From positions 1 to 9,726 of the forward strand of contig JARKOC010000163.1 in the NCBI GenBank assembly GCA_029975915.1: 9,726 bases of DNA, written 5' to 3'. Shown piece after piece: positions 1 through 6,588 of this stretch; positions within the stretch are counted from its first letter, which is position 1, and every line of letters starts with the position of its first letter. Under the pieces are notes generated by a model that made no database searches, was not told where the DNA came from, and saw nothing but the letters and a program-made list of their open reading frames with translations. Position numbers and translations under genes: made by a program. This DNA comes from Bryobacteraceae bacterium (lineage in GTDB: Bacteria > Acidobacteriota > Terriglobia > Bryobacterales > Bryobacteraceae).

Positions 1-111
1 CGCGCAGCCTGCCAGCTCATCGCCCGACCGTAGCGGCGTCGCCCGCGCCATCAGATCGACGAGCGAGTTGAATTGATAGGTGTGACCGTTGACCGTTTGA
101 GTGGTGACCAT
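1..111 (-). CDS. eutB: Ethanolamine ammonia-lyase large subunit, N-terminal part (runs off left edge)
   Basis: Only the first 37 codons are present. They begin at an ATG preceded by GAGGAG four bases upstream (116-121 on the plus strand), which supports this start. The peptide contains TYQFNSLVDLMARA followed by LRSGDELAGCA, matching the N-terminus of EutB, where a Tyr-Gln-Phe segment and an LRSGD-LAG motif are conserved (E. coli EutB begins in the same way). EutB is the large subunit of the adenosylcobalamin-dependent cytoplasmic enzyme that converts ethanolamine to acetaldehyde and ammonia; eutC would be expected next, outside the window. The gene points the same way as the transporter operon upstream, but 462 bases and a hairpin separate them, so it probably has its own promoter. 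The active-site region is not in view, so integrity of the gene cannot be judged. Confidence 0.85.
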   Translation of the reverse strand, partial: MVTTQTVNGHTYQFNSLVDLMARATPLRSGDELAGCA

Positions 112-390
112 GGCGCTCCTCTGCCTCACATCAAGGTCTAGTCGAGGATTGTTAGGGCCGGGTTACCGATGCGTTGCAGATCGGCAGGAAGCCAGGCACC
201 CGTCGATCGTCCTGCGCCGATGCCGACGAGGCGGGTTCAGTCCGCAGGGATTCCCGCGATCGCGAGCGCCAAGGACTCGAGATCGGCGGCGCGCACGCCG
301 GGCCGCCGTGGACGTCGTCCACCCACTTGCGCGGTAGGACCACTCGCCAGTGGCCGTCGGCCACGGCTGCAGCGGCTGCTGAACCTTCAG
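112..390. other. Gene-free leader region upstream of eutB
   Basis: No reading frame here has a recognisable product. The open frames on both strands are arginine- and proline-rich, as expected for chance frames in GC-rich DNA. On the minus strand it would be the promoter and leader region of eutB. A minus-strand segment at 183-197 (GCCTGGCTTCCTGCC) resembles a cobalamin-riboswitch B12 box at about 11 of 15 positions, but the other riboswitch elements are not found in the right order, so no riboswitch is called. I see no tRNA or convincing promoter. Confidence 0.4.
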
Positions 391-455
391 CAACTGCTGT
401 GACGTTGGGCAACTGCTGTGACGTTTGTCAGCTGACGTTGGTCAGCTGATGTTGG
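391..455. repeat. Short degenerate tandem repeat array (GACGTTGG core, four copies)
   Basis: The 16-mer CAACTGCTGTGACGTT occurs at 391-406 and again at 410-425 (19-base period). It is followed by TCAGCTGACGTTGG at 428-441 and TCAGCTGATGTTGG at 442-455 (14-base period). All four units share the core GACGTTGG or a one-base variant, at 401, 420, 434 and 448. TCAGCTGA is a perfect 8-bp palindrome present twice (428-435 and 442-449). The array lies about 280 to 345 bases upstream of the eutB start. It may be a cluster of regulator-binding sites or simply repeat slippage; its function is unknown. Confidence 0.7.
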
Positions 456-491
456 GCAGGTGGTCAATGCGGGACCTGAATCGACCGGAGG

Positions 492-528
492 GGGCCAGCC
501 CGGTCACCGGTGTGAGCCCGGCTGGCCC
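492..528 (-). terminator. Hairpin downstream of the deaminase gene, possible operon terminator
   Basis: GGGCCAGCC at 492-500 and GGCTGGCCC at 520-528 form a perfect 9-bp GC-rich stem with a 19-base loop. It lies 45 bases past the deaminase stop codon. There is no T-tract after the stem on the minus strand, so it is not a classical intrinsic terminator. U-less hairpins are often seen at actinobacterial transcript ends, and the position fits an end for the transporter operon before eutB. Confidence 0.4.
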
Positions 529-573
529 GCATCCCGTCGGGCTGAGCCCAGCGGCGGTGCTGACGGCTTGTTC

Positions 574-1332
574 TCAATCGAGCAAGCTGGCAGCGTCCGC
601 GTCCAGGAAGAGCTCGGCGTTGTCTACCAGCTGAAGGTAGGAGGCGGGGCAGTCCGGGGTAACCGGACCCTCCAGCGCATCCCGAACTGCCTGGGCCTTG
701 CGTAGTTCGGGCACGCCGATCAGGACGGTGCGGGGGCGCAGCAGCATCGGAATGGTCAGGCTGACCGCCCGGGTCGGTGTCACAGCCAGCGAGGCAAAGT
801 GGCCTTCGCCGACCTGCTGCATGCGGCAGGCTTCATCAAGCTCTACGACCTTGATGAGGGCGTCGGTGTCGAATGATGCTGGCGGGTCGTTGAACGCGAG
901 ATGGCCGTTTTCGCCGATTCCCATGACGGTGATGTCGGGGTCATGTTCGTTGAGCAGGTCGGTGTAGCGTCGCAGTTCGTCTTCGATGGGTTCGGTGTCG
1001 GCCTGGATGCCGTAGAACGCCTTGGGGCTGAACGGCTTCACGATGTTGTCGGTCAGCCACTTTCGGAAGCTTGCCGAATGGGTGGCGGCCATGCCGAGAT
1101 ATTCGTCCATATGAAAGACGACGATCTTGTCCCAATCGATGCCGGTCTCATCTCGCAGGGCTTTGGCGAACGGCAGCTGCGAGTTGCCGGTCGCGATGAT
1201 CACTGCGGCCTGCCCCTTCTCGGCGATGACGGCGGTCACTGCCTCGGCGAAGCGGCGGGCGGTGGCGCGTCCGAGCTCGTCAGGGGTGTCCGCAATGGTG
1301 ATGGGCAGCTTGTGCATGACGGTTTGACGCAT
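574..1332 (-). CDS. nagB: Glucosamine-6-phosphate deaminase-like protein (NagB family)
   Basis: A 252-residue cytoplasmic enzyme of the NagB/6-phosphogluconolactonase fold, which converts glucosamine 6-phosphate to fructose 6-phosphate and ammonia. Visible motifs are the phosphate loop ATGNS (47-51), FHMDEYLGM (73-81) with the aspartate matching E. coli NagB Asp72, and GIGENGHLAFNDP (138-150) with the catalytic His144. Length is close to the family norm of about 250-266. Compared with E. coli NagB (GVGNDGHIAFNEP), the Asp141 position is Asn142 and the Glu148 position is Asp149, so it belongs to a variant clade and its exact substrate is less certain. The ATG at 1332 has GGAG nine bases upstream; an internal ATG at codon 6 has no ribosome binding site. 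It is the last gene of the importer operon, 15 bases after the permease, which implies it acts on the imported compound or a product of it. Confidence 0.82.
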   Translation of the reverse strand: MRQTVMHKLPITIADTPDELGRATARRFAEAVTAVIAEKGQAAVIIATGNSQLPFAKALRDETGIDWDKIVVFHMDEYLGMAATHSASFRKWLTDNIVKPFSPKAFYGIQADTEPIEDELRRYTDLLNEHDPDITVMGIGENGHLAFNDPPASFDTDALIKVVELDEACRMQQVGEGHFASLAVTPTRAVSLTIPMLLRPRTVLIGVPELRKAQAVRDALEGPVTPDCPASYLQLVDNAELFLDADAASLLD

Positions 1333-1347
1333 GAAGGATTCTCCAGA

Positions 1348-2223
1348 CTAGTTGTGGTCGGTTTGAAGGTCGGCGGCACCCACGATCTGCGTGGGGCTCA
1401 CGTAGCGCAGGGTGATCACCAGAATGATCAGAGTTGTCAGCATGTAGATGACGGCCATAGCGCTGATTGCTTGGCCTGGCCTGATGCCGGAAGCGAATGC
1501 CGCGTAGTAGAGGGCTACCACCAGGGTCTGATTGCCCGGCCCGGAGACCAAGAAGGTGAGTTCGAACAATGCGACAGTTTGCACCAGTACCAGCAGTGAT
1601 GCGGCCAGCATTCCTGGGCGCATGAGTGGTGCCAGCACATGTACGAAGATCTTCAGTGTGCCTGCCCCGCACATGCGTGCGGCATCTTCGATGCGGGTGT
1701 CGATCTGCTCGATGAATGGCACCATCACCAGGATCACGAATGGGACCATGGGTACCAGATTCGCCATGATGACCCCGGGCAGTGTGCCACCTACGCGCAG
1801 CTTGAACAGCAGCGTGGCCAGTGGAATGCCGTAGGTGATCGGCGGCATCATCACCGGGAGCAGGAAGCTGAGCATGACGGCCCTCTTGCCGGGGAACTCG
1901 CGTCTGGCCAGCACGTATGCGGCTGGCACGCCGATGAGTAGTGCCAGTACCACCACGCTGAGTGCCACTGTCAGCGTCACCCGCAGGGTGTTGGGCAGCT
2001 GAAAGCTGTTCCAGGCCATCGTGTAGAACTTGGTCGTCCAGCCTGCCGGTAGCCAGGTGTCGAACCACTGGGTGGCGAACGAGTTCACTGTCACACTGCC
2101 GACGATGCCCGCCAGGTTGATGATGAAGAACCCGATTGCCAGGCCCAGCAGGATGTTGGTGATCATCCGATTGCGACGCTGAGTGTTAGGACGGGCGGGA
2201 GTCGAAGTCGAGTTGGTTGCCAT
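1348..2223 (-). CDS. ABC importer permease, PotC-like
   Basis: A 291-residue inner-membrane permease of the MetI-like (BPD_transp_1) type. Hydrophobic segments are visible at about 22-45, 80-105, 115-140, 150-172, 205-228 and 252-273, giving about six membrane spans. The loop at 179-204 (EDAARMCGAG, then LAPLMRPG) is the EAA motif that docks the ATPase. In Pot/Afu-type systems the second permease has this arrangement. AAGGGA lies about seven bases before the ATG. It starts three bases after the stop of the upstream permease, so the two are translationally close and should form the heterodimeric channel. The N-terminal 20 residues are polar and Ser/Thr/Arg-rich. Substrate cannot be read from the permease. 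Confidence 0.88.
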   Translation of the reverse strand: MATNSTSTPARPNTQRRNRMITNILLGLAIGFFIINLAGIVGSVTVNSFATQWFDTWLPAGWTTKFYTMAWNSFQLPNTLRVTLTVALSVVVLALLIGVPAAYVLARREFPGKRAVMLSFLLPVMMPPITYGIPLATLLFKLRVGGTLPGVIMANLVPMVPFVILVMVPFIEQIDTRIEDAARMCGAGTLKIFVHVLAPLMRPGMLAASLLVLVQTVALFELTFLVSGPGNQTLVVALYYAAFASGIRPGQAISAMAVIYMLTTLIILVITLRYVSPTQIVGAADLQTDHN

Positions 2224-2226
2224 GAG

Positions 2227-3129
2227 CTATCCCTTCGCTCCGGCGGTCGAACCGCGGAACATACGGTTGCGCCAAGACAGCACGAGTCCGATGACCAGCA
2301 GTTCCACCACGGCCGTGATCACCGAGATGGTGGACGCCATCGGATAGTCGTACTGCTCGAATGCTGCCCGGGCGGCAGCTACCGACAGCACTCGGGAATC
2401 ACCCGATGGATTGCCCAGCAGGTTCGCCGATGGGAAGACCGAGAACGCCAGCACGAACGCTAGACAGAACGTGATCGCCAGGCCGGGAGCAAGTAGCGGC
2501 AGCGTCACATACCAAAACCGCTGCCAAGCGCTGGCGCCGAGCATCTGCGCGGCAGCCTGCAGCTTGGGGTTGATCCCACTCAGATACGACAGCACTAGCA
2601 GGAACGAGAACGGGAAGCCGGTGATGATCAGGGAGATGATCACTGCCTTGTAGGTGTGCAGCACAGTGATAGGTGAATCGATGATCCCGACGCCCATGAG
2701 TACTCGGTTGAACCAACCAAGCGGGCCCAGATAGTTCAGCAAGCCTTCAGCGACGAGCACGGTACCCAGCGTGATCGGAATGACCAGCACGGTATTGATC
2801 CAGCGGGAGGCTTTGGGGCGTTTCAGCATTCCGATCGCCAATGGCACAGAGACGATCACGTTGAACAACGCAGCTGGCAACGCGATACGGAAGGTGTTGC
2901 CGATCGTGCCTGCCAGGTACGGGTCGGTGAAGAACGTCGTGTAGTTCGACATGGTCGGCTGACCTTGAGTGGTCTGAAACGACAACATCACGCCGTAGAA
3001 GCACGGGTAGATGAACAAGGCGAGAATGAAGATCAGGCCAGGCAGCATCAACCAGCTCATGCGATCGATCCCACGTTCGCTCAGCCGCTGTCTCAGCGGC
3101 ACGTGAGTAGACGATGTTGGCGCCGTCAT
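2227..3129 (-). CDS. ABC importer permease, PotB-like
   Basis: A 300-residue inner-membrane permease. The first membrane span is at about 26-50, followed by a periplasmic-side loop (FQTTQGQPTMSNYTTFF, 51-67) typical of PotB-like subunits that precede the core domain, then spans at about 80-100, 112-133, 160-182, 213-235 and 267-285. The EAA motif is at 189-216 (LQAAAQMLGAS, then LPLLAPG), a good match to the family pattern ending in LP-x3-PG. GAGGAG lies seven bases before the ATG. The ATG overlaps the stop of the ATPase gene by four bases (ATGA at 3126-3129), so translation is probably coupled. It would pair with the PotC-like permease immediately downstream. Confidence 0.88.
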   Translation of the reverse strand: MTAPTSSTHVPLRQRLSERGIDRMSWLMLPGLIFILALFIYPCFYGVMLSFQTTQGQPTMSNYTTFFTDPYLAGTIGNTFRIALPAALFNVIVSVPLAIGMLKRPKASRWINTVLVIPITLGTVLVAEGLLNYLGPLGWFNRVLMGVGIIDSPITVLHTYKAVIISLIITGFPFSFLLVLSYLSGINPKLQAAAQMLGASAWQRFWYVTLPLLAPGLAITFCLAFVLAFSVFPSANLLGNPSGDSRVLSVAAARAAFEQYDYPMASTISVITAVVELLVIGLVLSWRNRMFRGSTAGAKG

Positions 3130-4202
3130 CGTCCGACTCCTCGAACGGGGAAGACCAAGACCCTGTCGGGATTGATGCCGCAGCGGAAGGCGTCGCCTTC
3201 GCTCACCGGGTGACTTGTGGTCAGCAGAATCCGCTGGCCATTCGGGAGCCGGCCGATCACTTCGGACCGCTTCCCTTGGTATTCGGCCAGCTCACAAGTG
3301 AGTTCGACTGGGTTGGCTTCGATCGCGGGGTCCAGATCGTCCGGACGAATGCACACCTCGACCGGCCCGTCAGGCAGCCCCGCGGCATTGGTCGCCTCAA
3401 GGCTCAGCCCATTGCTGCTCACGACCGGACGTCCGCTCTGCTGCGACAAGGTCATCGACAGACTGTTGCGGTAGCCCATGAATCCGGCCACGAATGCGTT
3501 GATGGGATTCATGAACACCTCGTCAGCGGCACCGATCTGCTGAGTGAGGCCATCACGCAGCACCACAATGCGATCAGACAGTGACAGCGCCTCTTCCTGG
3601 TCGTGGGTCACATAGATGGTTGTCAAACCCAGGTCGGTGTGCAGCCGCCTGATCTCGGTGCGCATCTCACGGCGCAGTTTGGCGTCCAGATTCGACAGCG
3701 GTTCATCCATCAGCATCAGTTGCGGTTCCAAGACCAGCGCTCGCGCGATCGCGACCCGCTGCTGCTGGCCACCTGACAATTGGCCGGGACGCCGGCCCGC
3801 CAGTGCCGACAGCTGCACGCGAGTCAGTGCTTCGTCAACCTTCGGAGCGATCTGCTGCTTGCTCCATCCGCGCATGCGCAAACCGAAGCCCACATTGTCG
3901 CGCACGGTGAGGTGGGGGAACAATGCATAGTTCTGAAAGACCATGCCGAAGCCCCGCTTTTCGGGTGGCACATGGTTGATCGGCTTGTCGTCCAGCTTCA
4001 CCGAGCCGGAGGTCGGCTGCAGCAAGCCAGCGATGCAGTTGAGCGCAGTCGACTTGCCGCAGCCAGAGGGCCCGAGCAGCGAGACGAACTCGCCCTGGTG
4101 GATCGTGAGGTCCAGTTCACTCAGCGCCACCACACCGTTGAATTGCCTGCCAATCCCGTCCAGCTGAAGTCGATCGAAGCGCCCGCCGGGGGCGGAATTC
4201 AC
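3126..4202 (-). CDS. ABC importer ATPase, PotA/MalK-like with TOBE domain
   Basis: The energising subunit of the importer, cytoplasmic. From a GTG at 4202 it has 358 residues. Motifs are Walker A GPSGCGKST (44-52), Q-loop Gln90 (VFQNYALFPHLTV), signature LSGGQQQ (142-148), Walker B LMLMDEP (162-168), D-loop SNLD and switch His200 (VTHD). The C-terminal 110 or so residues form the TOBE-type regulatory region usual in the PotA/FbpC/MalK group. An upstream in-frame GTG at 4238 is also open, but it would overlap the binding-protein gene by 40 bases and add 12 residues that do not resemble the family. The 4202 start makes a GTGA overlap with the upstream stop, matching the ATGA overlap at its other end. 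No strong ribosome binding site is visible at either start, which fits translational coupling. Confidence 0.9.
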   Translation of the reverse strand: MNSAPGGRFDRLQLDGIGRQFNGVVALSELDLTIHQGEFVSLLGPSGCGKSTALNCIAGLLQPTSGSVKLDDKPINHVPPEKRGFGMVFQNYALFPHLTVRDNVGFGLRMRGWSKQQIAPKVDEALTRVQLSALAGRRPGQLSGGQQQRVAIARALVLEPQLMLMDEPLSNLDAKLRREMRTEIRRLHTDLGLTTIYVTHDQEEALSLSDRIVVLRDGLTQQIGAADEVFMNPINAFVAGFMGYRNSLSMTLSQQSGRPVVSSNGLSLEATNAAGLPDGPVEVCIRPDDLDPAIEANPVELTCELAEYQGKRSEVIGRLPNGQRILLTTSHPVSEGDAFRCGINPDRVLVFPVRGVGR

Positions 4203-5431
4203 TGCTGCACCCGATTCGCACCGATTTCGCGATCCCACCGATCGAACATCTGGCCGAGAGCCTTATTGCTAAGCGGAGGCGTCGCCGGATATTTGGCGAG
4301 CAATTCGGCATATTCGGGACGACCGAATTGGTTGATCACATCCTGGCTCTCCTGCGGAGCCATATCCAAGGTGACGCCTTCGACTGCCGGCCCCGGATAC
4401 ATGTAGCCGTCATCGTAGGCCTTCGCCTGCTGCTCGGGAGTCAGCATCCACTTGATCAAGTCGAGCATCACGGCAAGCTTGTCAATGGAGACACCCTTCG
4501 GGATCGCGACAAAGTTGGAGTCCATGATCCAGGTCGTGTTGTCGAGCGCCACGATCTGCGCCTCGGCCGGCACAGTGCCGATCGCCCGCGGGTTGATGTC
4601 CCAGCCCGCAGAGCTGGCGACGATCAGGCGACTGCCAGACGCCAGCTCACGCATTGAAGCGCCGGTGCCGGCAGTGTAGTAGTCGATGTACTTGCCGAGT
4701 TCGGCCAAGTAGGCCCACGTCTTGTCCCAGCCATTGACTGGATCGGAGGGGTCGGAATCGCCCAGAATGTACGGCAATCCCTGGGTGAATGCGCGGCCGG
4801 GGCCCGAGTTGGATGGACGAGCATATAAGAACATCCCCGGGTTGGCCTTCGCCCAGTCCATCAGATCCTCCGCGGACGATGGTGGGTTCGGTACCTTGTC
4901 AGGAAGGAATTGCAGCAATGGGCCATAGTTGCCGTAGTCGTTGACCACGGCGTAACCATCAGTAATGGCCTGCATGAGCTTCGCGTTTTCCTGGTAGGTC
5001 GCCAGGCTGGCACCGATCCAATCGTCGTAGTCGGGTGTCAGCCGCAGCCACAGACCCTGTTCGATGCCCGCGCCCAAGGCGTCGTTGCCGGTGAGCACGA
5101 GATCGATCTGCGATGTGCCCGCATCCTGCTGCGCCTTCAGCTTGCCCGCGATCTCGGTGGCATCACCGGTATCGAAGATCACATTCGACAAGTACTGTGG
5201 GTACTTCGCCTTGTAGGCCTCGATCATCGGCTGAGCAATGACCACATCCCCTGATACGTCGACAAGGTTGAGCGAGACAGGACTGCTGGGGAGTTGTAGG
5301 GAGCCCGGACTGGCATCAGCTGTGGCGGCGGAGCCGCCTGAGTCAGCGGTCGGGGGTGTACAGCCGGCCACACCGATGGCGACGCCACCAAGCCCCACGA
5401 TCTTCATGAAGTCACGCCTGTTTTTCTGCAT
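4199..5431 (-). CDS. Extracellular solute-binding lipoprotein of the ABC importer, Tat-type signal
   Basis: A 410-residue substrate-binding protein, first gene of the operon. The N-terminus NRRDFMK (4-10) is a good twin-arginine motif, followed by a hydrophobic stretch and the lipobox VAGC with Cys24 as the lipidation site. A Gly/Ser/Ala-rich linker follows to about residue 50. Later segments such as WMLTPEQQAKAYDDGYMYPGPAV near the C-terminus resemble the PotD/AfuA-like group of binding proteins that work with TOBE-type ATPases. This suggests export in folded form and anchoring on the outer face of the membrane. AAGGAGGAAG just before the ATG is a strong ribosome binding site. The promoter and LacI-type operator upstream imply repression in the absence of inducer. 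The ligand is unknown; the deaminase in the operon points to an amino sugar or its phosphate. Confidence 0.88.
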   Translation of the reverse strand: MQKNRRDFMKIVGLGGVAIGVAGCTPPTADSGGSAATADASPGSLQLPSSPVSLNLVDVSGDVVIAQPMIEAYKAKYPQYLSNVIFDTGDATEIAGKLKAQQDAGTSQIDLVLTGNDALGAGIEQGLWLRLTPDYDDWIGASLATYQENAKLMQAITDGYAVVNDYGNYGPLLQFLPDKVPNPPSSAEDLMDWAKANPGMFLYARPSNSGPGRAFTQGLPYILGDSDPSDPVNGWDKTWAYLAELGKYIDYYTAGTGASMRELASGSRLIVASSAGWDINPRAIGTVPAEAQIVALDNTTWIMDSNFVAIPKGVSIDKLAVMLDLIKWMLTPEQQAKAYDDGYMYPGPAVEGVTLDMAPQESQDVINQFGRPEYAELLAKYPATPPLSNKALGQMFDRWDREIGANRVQQ

Positions 5432-5476
5432 TTCTTCCTCCTTGATGTTACTTTCCTGTTAAAAGAACCTTTCAGT

Positions 5477-5494
5477 AATGCAACCGATTGCATT
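5477..5494. promoter_or_regulatory. LacI-family operator between the divergent genes
   Basis: AATGCAACCGATTGCATT is an 18-bp inverted repeat with one mismatched pair and a central CG, the usual form of LacI/GalR-family operators. It sits immediately downstream of the -10 box of the binding-protein promoter, over the predicted start point, a position expected to block transcription. It is about 54 to 71 bases upstream of the divergent LacI gene, which is the obvious candidate to bind it. Confidence 0.82.
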
Positions 5495-5495
5495 T

Positions 5496-5525
5496 AAACT
5501 AAACCCAAACCTGGCGAAGTGTCAA
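5496..5525 (-). promoter_or_regulatory. Promoter of the transporter-deaminase operon
   Basis: On the minus strand TTGACA (5520-5525) is a perfect -35 box. TAGTTT (5496-5501), an actinobacterial TANNNT -10 box, follows after an 18-base spacer. Transcription should start near 5488, inside the operator, leaving a leader of about 57 bases before the ATG at 5431. Confidence 0.72.
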
Positions 5526-5535
5526 GAGATGCCAG

Positions 5536-5541
5536 TAGACT
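5536..5541 (+). promoter_or_regulatory. -10 box of the LacI-family gene, predicted leaderless mRNA
   Basis: TAGACT ends six bases before the GTG start at 5548. This is the spacing at which transcription begins at or next to the start codon. No Shine-Dalgarno sequence precedes the GTG, which supports a leaderless transcript. No good -35 box is visible. Confidence 0.55.
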
Positions 5542-5547
5542 CGTCGT

Positions 5548-6588
5548 GTGCCTGCCCGTAACATCCCTGCAAAGTCGCCGACTATTCGAGACGTCGCCAT
5601 CGCTGCATCGGTCTCGCCATCGACTGTCTCGCGGGTTTTCACGCGACCTGATCTCATCTCGGACGCCACCGTGACCCGCGTCATGACGATCGCTGCGCAG
5701 ATGGGCTACGCTCCCAACCTGCACGCTCGCTCGCTGAGCACCGGCCGAAAAGACACCGTCGCGTTGCTGGTGCCCGATATCGCCAACCCGTTCTTCCCGC
5801 CGCTGATCAAGGCCGTGGAGAGGTACTTTCAGGAGCGTCAGGTCGCGGTCCTGCTCGCCGAAACTGATGAAGAGCCCGATCTTGAAGCGCAGCTCACGTC
5901 CACACTCCGCGGACGAGCCGACGGGCTGATCATCTCGTCACCCCGCGGCGAGACCGCCGACCTGATCAAGCTTGCTGGGTCAATGCCATTGGTCTTGGTC
6001 AATCGGGAGCACGCCAGCGCGAACCGGGTGCTCATTGACAGCTCGCAAGGCATACACGACGCGGTGCTGCATCTGGTCGAGCTTGGTCACCGACGGCTTG
6101 CGTACTTGGAGGGGCCGCAACGGTCATGGTCGAACGAGCAACGGCGGACGGTGTTCCTGAAGACTGCAGAGCAGCATGGCGTGCAGACAGTGGTGATCGC
6201 CTCCGAGAAACCGAACTACGAAAGCGGCGTCAAGGTCGTGGATGAACTGCTCGCCTCGAAGGTCACAGGCCTGGTGGCATATGACGATGTGTTGGCACAA
6301 GGCGTGCTGGCAGGGCTGCGCGACCGCGGACTCGGTGTGCCGGATGATCTGTCAATCATTGGCTGCGATGACCTGGTGGCTCCCGTCACGGTGCCCCCGA
6401 TGACGTCCATTCGGGTCTCCGTAAGCCAGGCGGGCGAGATGGCGGCACGCCAATTGCAGACATTGATGGCGCGTGGCAAGTCCAAGCGGCGCGAAGAGGT
6501 GCTCGTTGATCGGATCCCGTCGAGTTTGTGCGTGCGGGCCAGCACAGCTCCACCGCGGGCGGGTCTTGAGTCTGGTTCTCCGGCCTAG
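5548..6588 (+). CDS. LacI-family transcriptional regulator
   Basis: A 346-residue DNA-binding repressor. The helix-turn-helix is at about 12-31 (TIRDVAIAASVSPSTVSRVF), followed by the third helix and the hinge (MGYAPNLHARSLSTGR, 52-67). The periplasmic-binding-protein-like effector domain starts at VALLVPDIANPFF (71-83) and runs to IIGCDDL and MTSIRVSV near the C-terminus, the canonical end of the family. Length is typical (330-350); the last 20 or so residues are a polar tail. The GTG start leaves the usual short N-terminal extension before the helix-turn-helix. It is divergent from the importer operon and shares its 116-base control region with an 18-bp operator, so it most likely represses the operon until a sugar-like ligand releases it. 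The ligand is unknown. Confidence 0.93.
   Translation: MPARNIPAKSPTIRDVAIAASVSPSTVSRVFTRPDLISDATVTRVMTIAAQMGYAPNLHARSLSTGRKDTVALLVPDIANPFFPPLIKAVERYFQERQVAVLLAETDEEPDLEAQLTSTLRGRADGLIISSPRGETADLIKLAGSMPLVLVNREHASANRVLIDSSQGIHDAVLHLVELGHRRLAYLEGPQRSWSNEQRRTVFLKTAEQHGVQTVVIASEKPNYESGVKVVDELLASKVTGLVAYDDVLAQGVLAGLRDRGLGVPDDLSIIGCDDLVAPVTVPPMTSIRVSVSQAGEMAARQLQTLMARGKSKRREEVLVDRIPSSLCVRASTAPPRAGLESGSPA

Noticed and set aside
183..361. Cobalamin riboswitch upstream of eutB (minus strand)
   Set aside because: A B12-box-like segment and a GCCACTGG motif are present, but the box matches only about 11 of 15 positions and the elements are not in canonical order or spacing.
152..412. Minus-strand open frame of 86 codons between eutB and the deaminase gene
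   Set aside because: No ribosome binding site, its first part is the repeat array read in reverse, and the product is low-complexity and unlike known proteins.
901..1599. Long plus-strand open frame of 232 codons opposite the deaminase and permease
   Set aside because: It is antisense to two clear genes and crosses their junction; its composition is explained by the codon bias of the real genes.
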